Origin: JAFGHJ01 sp964631335
GTDB taxonomy: Bacteria; Hydrothermota; UBA3072
NCBI GenBank assembly: GCA_964631335.1
Contig: CAZVXD010000072.1
Location: 1 to 9,353 of the forward strand
Length of the DNA: 9,353 nt
Direction: 5' to 3'
The position numbers and the translations under genes are program-made. The notes below the pieces were generated by a model. The model saw only the letters and a list, made by a program, of their open reading frames with translations. It was not told the origin of the DNA and searched no databases. This document shows positions 5,006 to 9,353 of the stretch, one piece after another (position 1 is the first letter of the stretch; each line of letters begins with the position of its first letter).

Positions 5006-6949
5006 TTGAAAACATTTATTAAATCACTAATATTAATTATTTCTTTTTTTTCTTTTTACCTTCAGGCGGAAGTATCGCAGGATTCTAACGGATGGACGAT
5101 CGTAACACCCTCTGCGGACTCAAGAATCATTTACGTCAGCAGCAGTATGGGGAGCGATACCAGCGATGGTTTAAGTGAAGATTATCCTGTTCAAACTTTA
5201 GCAAGAGGGTACTCTCTTCTTAGAGACAGCTTCCCGGACTGGATGCTTCTCAGACGCGGCGACGAGTGGTATGAAAATATTCCCTCTATAGGCAAATCGG
5301 GGCGTTCGGCAGACGAACCGATATTAATTTCCTCTTATGGCTCAGGTTCGCGGCCTCTCATAAAAAGTGAAGGGAGTTCCGTAATCAGCAATGACGGACA
5401 CGTTGTTCCGGAACATGTTTTTTTCATCGGACTCGACCTATACAGCTATAAACGCGACCCATCCTCAGAAGACTATGATGAATCTATTATCTCTAACCGC
5501 GGAGTAAGATGGGTGGGAGGAGGCAACGATATCCTTGTAGAAGACTGCTTTTTCCGGTTTTTTTCAGGCGGATTGGTCGTCCAGAAATATACCGGTCCGC
5601 AATTAACCGATTTCAAATTGAGAAGATCTATCATTACCGATTCTTACAGCACAAATTCTCACTCACAGGGGTTTTACGCAAAGGGAATAGACGGATTACT
5701 CGTAGAAGAATGCTTCTTCGACCATAATGGTTGGCTTATCCAGGGAACCGGAAACAATTCCCAGGAAGGCGGCGCCGCGACAATGTTCAACCACAACACT
5801 TATTTTAACGAATGTAACGATGTGGTTATGAGGGGCAATATGTTCTTCAGGCCATCCAGCATAGGAAATAAAATGTGCAGCAATGTTACGGGTGGTTCCA
5901 CAGGTATACTTCTTGACAATAATTTGTATGTAGACGGAGAAATAGGCATCAGTATAGGGGGAAACACAGAAGATCCTTCGAGATTCAATGATGCCATAAT
6001 ACGAAACAATGTCATGCTGCACATAGGACGAAGTAATCCCACAAGCAGAAACTTCGGCTGGTATCTGGATATATCGGATAACGACAATTGCATCGTATCG
6101 AACAACTGTTTCGCGCACCAACCCTGGTACACCAACACTTATGCCGTTAATATAGGCGGCGGAAGCGAAGAAAATATTCTAATAAACAACAATACCGTCT
6201 ATGATATTCGTTATCAGGCGATTCGAGTTAATGTAGAACCGACATGGAGCAATATACAGATTTTCGAAAATATCATACAGGACGACTCTCTCGGACCTTT
6301 AGTGGTACATCAATCGGGAGATTTCGAAGAAGTTGCTTATTATGATAACACTTATTATACAAGCGATACATCCAATTTTGCCCGGCTCGACGGAGAATAT
6401 CTCAACTTTAACGAATGGATTTCCGCGTCCGGCGAAACCGGAGCGACAAATGAAGAGATCGCATTTACAGATCCGGACAGAACAGTAGAATCTTACTACA
6501 GTTCTATCGGCGGAGACGGAACATTTGAAGGTTTTATCCTGGAAGCACGACAGCAATCGAAAACCAATTGGAACGCGGCTTACACGGCATCCGCCGTTAA
6601 TGATTATATCCGTGAAGGATTCGATATGGAAGGATTAGACACAACTGCAATCGATTTCGATTCTTTTGAAAAATTCCTGCTGATCGGGATTTATCCTAAT
6701 CCATTCAACACTTTTACCAAAATTCAATATCAGGTGCCCCAAACCGGGAATATGAAGCTGGTCGTCTATGATATTCTCGGAAGAGAAGTACGAACTCTCA
6801 TCGACGAACGTGTTTCGGCGAATACCTACGAAACAGATTGGTACGGAACGGACGACGAGGGAAACACCCTTCCCGGAGGAATTTATTTTTGTCATATCAG
6901 CGGAGACAACGGTACCCCTGATTCTAAAAAAACGCTCTTTTTGAAATAA
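5006..6949 (+). CDS. secreted parallel beta-helix protein with YPNPFN C-terminal sorting domain
   Basis: The product has 647 residues from a TTG start at 5006. That start has GGAGG at 4997-5001 with four bases spacing, the same spacing as at 3884 and 7561, and gives a clean signal peptide MKTFIKSLILIISFFSF with likely cleavage after LQA (residue 21). The in-frame ATG at 4961 has no ribosome site and would put polar residues before the signal. From about residue 38 the typical opening IYVSSSMGSDTSDG ... TLARGYSLLR and SYGSGSRPLI of right-handed beta-helix (pectate-lyase-like fold) proteins is followed by Asn-rich coils such as ILINNNTVYD to about 480. Residues 558-647 are a T9SS/FlgD-like domain with YPNPFN, VVYDILGREV and LPGGIYF. 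It is likely exported and may act on or bind polysaccharide; catalytic residues could not be assigned. Confidence 0.9.
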   Translation: MKTFIKSLILIISFFSFYLQAEVSQDSNGWTIVTPSADSRIIYVSSSMGSDTSDGLSEDYPVQTLARGYSLLRDSFPDWMLLRRGDEWYENIPSIGKSGRSADEPILISSYGSGSRPLIKSEGSSVISNDGHVVPEHVFFIGLDLYSYKRDPSSEDYDESIISNRGVRWVGGGNDILVEDCFFRFFSGGLVVQKYTGPQLTDFKLRRSIITDSYSTNSHSQGFYAKGIDGLLVEECFFDHNGWLIQGTGNNSQEGGAATMFNHNTYFNECNDVVMRGNMFFRPSSIGNKMCSNVTGGSTGILLDNNLYVDGEIGISIGGNTEDPSRFNDAIIRNNVMLHIGRSNPTSRNFGWYLDISDNDNCIVSNNCFAHQPWYTNTYAVNIGGGSEENILINNNTVYDIRYQAIRVNVEPTWSNIQIFENIIQDDSLGPLVVHQSGDFEEVAYYDNTYYTSDTSNFARLDGEYLNFNEWISASGETGATNEEIAFTDPDRTVESYYSSIGGDGTFEGFILEARQQSKTNWNAAYTASAVNDYIREGFDMEGLDTTAIDFDSFEKFLLIGIYPNPFNTFTKIQYQVPQTGNMKLVVYDILGREVRTLIDERVSANTYETDWYGTDDEGNTLPGGIYFCHISGDNGTPDSKKTLFLK

Positions 6950-6953
6950 TTAT

Positions 6954-6983
6954 CCACAGATTACACATATTTACACAAGATTT
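6954..6983. repeat. period-10 array, CACAGATTA type
   Basis: Three ten-base units start at 6954, 6964 and 6974, built on CACANATTTA, and run into a T-tract. It begins five bases after the stop codon of the second beta-helix gene. Confidence 0.55.
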
Positions 6984-7002
6984 TTTATTGTTTTAACCAA
7001 AT

Positions 7003-7032
7003 CCCAAACCCAAAACTCCAATCCCTAATTTA
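7003..7032. repeat. C-block array with period of 6 to 7 bases
   Basis: Blocks of CCC or CTCC at 7003, 7009, 7016 and 7023 are separated by AAA or AAT. The words CAAACCCAAAAC and CCCTAATTTA are identical to those at 3285-3305. Confidence 0.55.
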
Positions 7033-7034
7033 GG

Positions 7035-7064
7035 ACACAGATAAACACAGATTTAAAAGATTTT
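7035..7064. repeat. period-10 array, ACACAGATTT type
   Basis: Ten-base units start at 7035 (ACACAGATAA), 7045 (ACACAGATTT) and 7055 (AAAAGATTTT). The first two differ at only two positions. Confidence 0.6.
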
Positions 7065-7096
7065 TTTATTTGTTGTTTTATTTTAATTTGTTTTTT

Positions 7097-7136
7097 CCTC
7101 GAACCCTGGAAACCTTGAATCCTCGAAACCTTAATT
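7097..7136. repeat. period-8 array, CCTNGAAN
   Basis: Four units in exact eight-base phase start at 7097, 7105, 7113 and 7121; all fit CCTNGAAN. A fifth, degraded unit CCTTAATT starts at 7129. This is the most regular of the arrays. Confidence 0.75.
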
Positions 7137-7173
7137 AATTCAGAGAACACAAAGTTTTTTCTTTTGTTTTTTA

Positions 7174-7194
7174 AGCTAATAGCCAAAAGCCAAT
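7174..7194. repeat. period-7 array, AGCYAAN
   Basis: AGCTAAT, AGCCAAA and AGCCAAT follow each other in exact seven-base phase from 7174. Confidence 0.6.
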
Positions 7195-7240
7195 GTCTAA
7201 AGGCTTCGTTAATAACATGTAGATATTGTAGTTTGTTTAT

Positions 7241-7264
7241 GCCACAAAGGCACTAAGACTCTAA
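7241..7264. repeat. period-8 array, GNCACTAA type
   Basis: Three eight-base units start at 7241, 7249 and 7257: GCCACAAA, GGCACTAA and GACTCTAA. Confidence 0.5.
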
Positions 7265-7270
7265 TAAATC

Positions 7271-7291
7271 GGCTTTACGCTTTCGGCTAGT
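7271..7291. repeat. period-7 array, GGCTTTN type
   Basis: Three seven-base units start at 7271, 7278 and 7285: GGCTTTA, CGCTTTC and GGCTAGT. Confidence 0.45.
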
Positions 7292-7299
7292 CCTAAAAA

Positions 7300-7323
7300 C
7301 TATTTAACTATTTAAACATTCAA
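7300..7323. repeat. period-8 array, CTATTTAA
   Basis: CTATTTAA is repeated exactly at 7300-7307 and 7308-7315, followed by the degraded copy ACATTCAA at 7316-7323. Confidence 0.6.
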
Positions 7324-7343
7324 CTTGTTTTTCGTGTTTTGTC

Positions 7344-7364
7344 TACGGTCATCGGTCTTCTGTT
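7344..7364. repeat. period-7 array, NNCGGTC
   Basis: TACGGTC and ATCGGTC at 7344 and 7351 are followed in phase by TTCTGTT. Confidence 0.45.
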
Positions 7365-7375
7365 TTTGTTTTTTC

Positions 7376-7410
7376 GACTCGAGACTCACGACGCCTGACG
7401 CACGACTAAT
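7376..7410. repeat. period-7 array, GACNCNN
   Basis: Five units start with GAC at exactly seven-base intervals (7376, 7383, 7390, 7397, 7404); the first four fit GACNCNN and the last, GACTAAT, is degraded. Confidence 0.75.
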
Positions 7411-7499
7411 CCTTTTCATGTTTTTTCTAAAACCTAACACCCAACAACCATTATAAAAAAACAGGTTGTTTATAGACAATTATACCAGTCAAAAAAACA

Positions 7500-7528
7500 T
7501 TGACAAAAGCAATAAAAATCCATATATT
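7500..7528 (+). promoter_or_regulatory. sigma70-type promoter for the third large gene
   Basis: TTGACA at 7500-7505, a 17-base spacer and TATATT at 7523-7528. Transcription would start near 7535, and the leader carries AGGAGG at 7551-7556, four bases before the ATG. Confidence 0.8.
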
Positions 7529-7560
7529 TTTTTATGCGGTACGCGAAAATAGGAGGTTTT

Positions 7561-9353
7561 ATGTCCAAATTTAGCATTTTTTCTGTTACTATTATAGTCT
7601 TTCTTTTTGCAGTAAATCCCGTTCTTTCAGCGCAGGTAATAAAAGATGATTTCAGGGTAAACGACGACACAACCGGAGGATCCTTTTTGGATCCCGAAGT
7701 TAAATTGCTAAAAAATGGTGGGGTTATAATAGCCTGGAGTGACGGAAGGAATGGAGACAATAATATATACGCTCAGATTTATGATAGTAGCGGTTCCGTT
7801 GTGGATTCTAACTTCAGAGTGAGCTCTTCGAATGAAACAGGATACGACCCGGCAATTTCCTCTCGCGGAGATAGTCTGCTCGTTATCTGGAGATATGGTT
7901 ACGGACAGTGGTTACTATCTGATGGTTCAAAGCAGGGGGAAAGCTTCCGTTTAACCGGAGGAAGCATGTATGATTTGGATATGGCGGTTAGCGATTCCGG
8001 GTTCTTTGTCGTTTGGCGTAATAGTGTATCAGGGAGCGGATCGGAGGTTTTCTTGCAAAGATTTGATTTAAACGGAGATTCGGCTGGCTCCAGAGTTATA
8101 ATAAACGATGAAAGTGATGAAGACCAATTTGTTCCGAACATAGCGATGGACCACGCCGGCAATTTCCTCGTCGTATGGCAGGATGAAAGAAACGGAGATT
8201 ATGATATTTACGGACAGAGATTTGACAATTCGGGAAACGCAGTGGGAGATAATTTTTTAATAAATGATGACGGAGGAACATTCGCGCAAGCCGACCCATT
8301 CTGCGCGATGGATTCAGCGGGGAATTCCATCGTGGTTTGGGAAGACAATCGAAACGGAGATGATGATATTTTTGGGCAGAGATTCGATAGTTCCGGAAAC
8401 ACGTTAGGGGGGAATTTTTTGATAAACGATAGAATAGGCAGTGAAAACCAAAGATACCCTGCATGCGCGATGAATGCAGAGGGTAATTTTGTGGTTGTAT
8501 GGTCAGATACCCGTGATGGGCCTTATCAAATTTACGCGCAGAGATTAAATAACGCAGGGGGAATTCTTGGAGATAACTTTCTTGTTGGACAGGGCTCAGA
8601 GAACCAATTTACTCCAAGGGTATCAATGAATGAAAACAATTTTGTGGTTACCTGGCAGGATTTCAGACATTCAAGGAGTATCTATAAAAGAAAATTTTTA
8701 AACGATGGGAGCCCTTTGGAAGATGATGTTAAAGTAAATGAAGTTAACGGAACAGAAAACCAGCATTATCCGGCAATCGATATGAATAACGGCGGCAGAA
8801 CTGTTATAACCTGGGGCGACAGCCGTACACCCTGGGGAGTATACTTCCAGCGTTTAAATGAGCAGGGCGAACTGCTCGGAAATAATATCCACATAAGCAC
8901 AGGAAGCAATCCAGACGTTTCGGTATCTGAAGATTCCAGCTTTGTCATTACCTATTCTCATTCATCAGATATATTTTACCAGAGAGTTATTTCTTCCGGC
9001 GACCCTATCGGTTCACCTATTGCTGTATCGGATACAGTCGATACATACAGAGAACATCCGGCAGTCGATATGGATTCCTCGAACAACGCGGTCGTTGTGT
9101 GGGAGGATAGCAGAAACGGGCATTATGATATTTACACACAAATGGTAAATTCAGACGGAGACACAATAGGAGAGAACTTCCGGGTAAACGACGACGGAGG
9201 AACGAGCTACCAATATATTCCGGATATTGCGGTGAGTCCATCCGGATACTTTCTTATTGTTTGGCAGGATGAAAGAAACGGTGATGACGATATTTACGGA
9301 CAATTATACGACCCTGAACGAAACCCCATCGGAGATAATTTCAGAATAAACTC
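7561..9353 (+). CDS. secreted repeat protein, probable beta-propeller, cut by the window end
   Basis: The frame is open from ATG at 7561 to the end (597 codons seen, no stop). AGGAGG lies four bases upstream and a consensus promoter precedes it. Residues 1-24 are a signal peptide (MSKFSIFSVTIIVFLFAV ..., likely cleavage after LSA). The rest consists of about eleven units of 41-54 residues, starting near residues 44, 95, 136, 190, 244, 298, 350, 402, 450, 499 and 552. A full unit reads roughly P-x-I-A-M-D-x-x-G-N-F-V-V-V-W-x-D-x-R, then NGDYDIYGQRF, G, and NF-x-I-N-D-D. Units 4, 5, 10 and 11 are closest to this pattern; units 2, 7 and 9 are degraded. The spacing and the VVW strand suggest beta-propeller blades, which is inference. 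A C-terminal sorting domain like those of the other large genes would be expected downstream but is outside the window. It may be an adhesin or a surface-layer component. Confidence 0.87.
   Translation, partial: MSKFSIFSVTIIVFLFAVNPVLSAQVIKDDFRVNDDTTGGSFLDPEVKLLKNGGVIIAWSDGRNGDNNIYAQIYDSSGSVVDSNFRVSSSNETGYDPAISSRGDSLLVIWRYGYGQWLLSDGSKQGESFRLTGGSMYDLDMAVSDSGFFVVWRNSVSGSGSEVFLQRFDLNGDSAGSRVIINDESDEDQFVPNIAMDHAGNFLVVWQDERNGDYDIYGQRFDNSGNAVGDNFLINDDGGTFAQADPFCAMDSAGNSIVVWEDNRNGDDDIFGQRFDSSGNTLGGNFLINDRIGSENQRYPACAMNAEGNFVVVWSDTRDGPYQIYAQRLNNAGGILGDNFLVGQGSENQFTPRVSMNENNFVVTWQDFRHSRSIYKRKFLNDGSPLEDDVKVNEVNGTENQHYPAIDMNNGGRTVITWGDSRTPWGVYFQRLNEQGELLGNNIHISTGSNPDVSVSEDSSFVITYSHSSDIFYQRVISSGDPIGSPIAVSDTVDTYREHPAVDMDSSNNAVVVWEDSRNGHYDIYTQMVNSDGDTIGENFRVNDDGGTSYQYIPDIAVSPSGYFLIVWQDERNGDDDIYGQLYDPERNPIGDNFRIN

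Larger units (their letters stand above)
6950..7499. other. 550-base noncoding block built of short degenerate arrays
   Basis: No convincing gene, RNA or clear terminator is visible between the second and third large genes. The block is a patchwork of A/T-rich filler and short tandem arrays, each with its own unit and a period of 7, 8 or 10 bases. The arrays are listed individually. Similar words occur at 3285-3367. Confidence 0.7.

Noticed and set aside
5006..6949. Assignment as a specific polysaccharide lyase
   Set aside because: The fold is recognisable but no catalytic residue set of a defined lyase family could be identified by eye.
6954..7410. CRISPR array
   Set aside because: Units are 7-10 bases, directly adjacent and degenerate, with no conserved 25-37-base repeats or spacers, and no cas gene is present.
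7443..7470. AACAACC/GGTTGTT inverted repeat as a terminator
   Set aside because: The loop is 14 bases, there is no T-run after it, and it sits far from the end of any gene. It may be chance in repeat-rich DNA.
8096..8464. Minus-strand open frames opposite the third large gene
   Set aside because: They mirror the codon pattern of the sense-strand repeats, have no ribosome sites, and give no recognisable protein. The same holds for minus-strand frames opposite the first two large genes.

Overview
The window looks like a chromosomal segment of an uncultured bacterium from the broad FCB/WOR-3/Cloacimonadota-like set of phyla. Large secreted beta-helix and repeat proteins are present, and two end in a C-terminal domain of the T9SS/FlgD-like sorting type, one with the hallmark YPNPFN. 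Promoters are sigma70-like (TTGACA-17-TATACT, TTGACA-17-TATATT) and most genes have a strong GGAGG ribosome binding site. This argues against Bacteroidota proper, where the usual promoter differs and Shine-Dalgarno sites are rare. The phylum assignment is inference from architecture, not a match to a named genome.

Layout: (1) 70-2850 is a complete transcription unit: strong promoter, a secreted beta-helix protein with three tandem Kre9/KNH-like Ig repeats and a sorting domain, and a clear Rho-independent terminator. (2) 3023-3240, on the minus strand, is a 30-residue lysine-rich peptide gene with a strong GGAGG site, a consensus promoter and a palindrome in its leader. (3) 3401-4830 is a compact regulated unit: promoter, perfect 9-2-9 palindrome, ArsR-type repressor, two unrecognised four-helix membrane proteins, then a structured RNA and/or Cys-rich 34-residue peptide ending in a hairpin terminator. 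(4) 5006-6949 is a second secreted beta-helix protein with a YPNPFN sorting domain, probably starting at TTG. (5) 6950-7499 is a noncoding block of short degenerate tandem arrays with periods of 7, 8 or 10 bases; related arrays lie at 3285-3367 and 4878-4912. (6) 7561 to the window end is a third secreted protein, cut by the edge, made of about eleven repeats of roughly 50 residues, with its own consensus promoter.

The three big genes are probably separately transcribed surface or secreted proteins. The ArsR unit is likely autorepressed, with the membrane proteins as its target genes; its inducer and biochemical role cannot be read from the sequence. No rRNA, tRNA, CRISPR array, transposase or integrase was seen. 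The points most worth following are the ArsR/membrane/RNA unit, the mini lysine-rich protein, and the intergenic arrays in which each cluster keeps its own period and unit.
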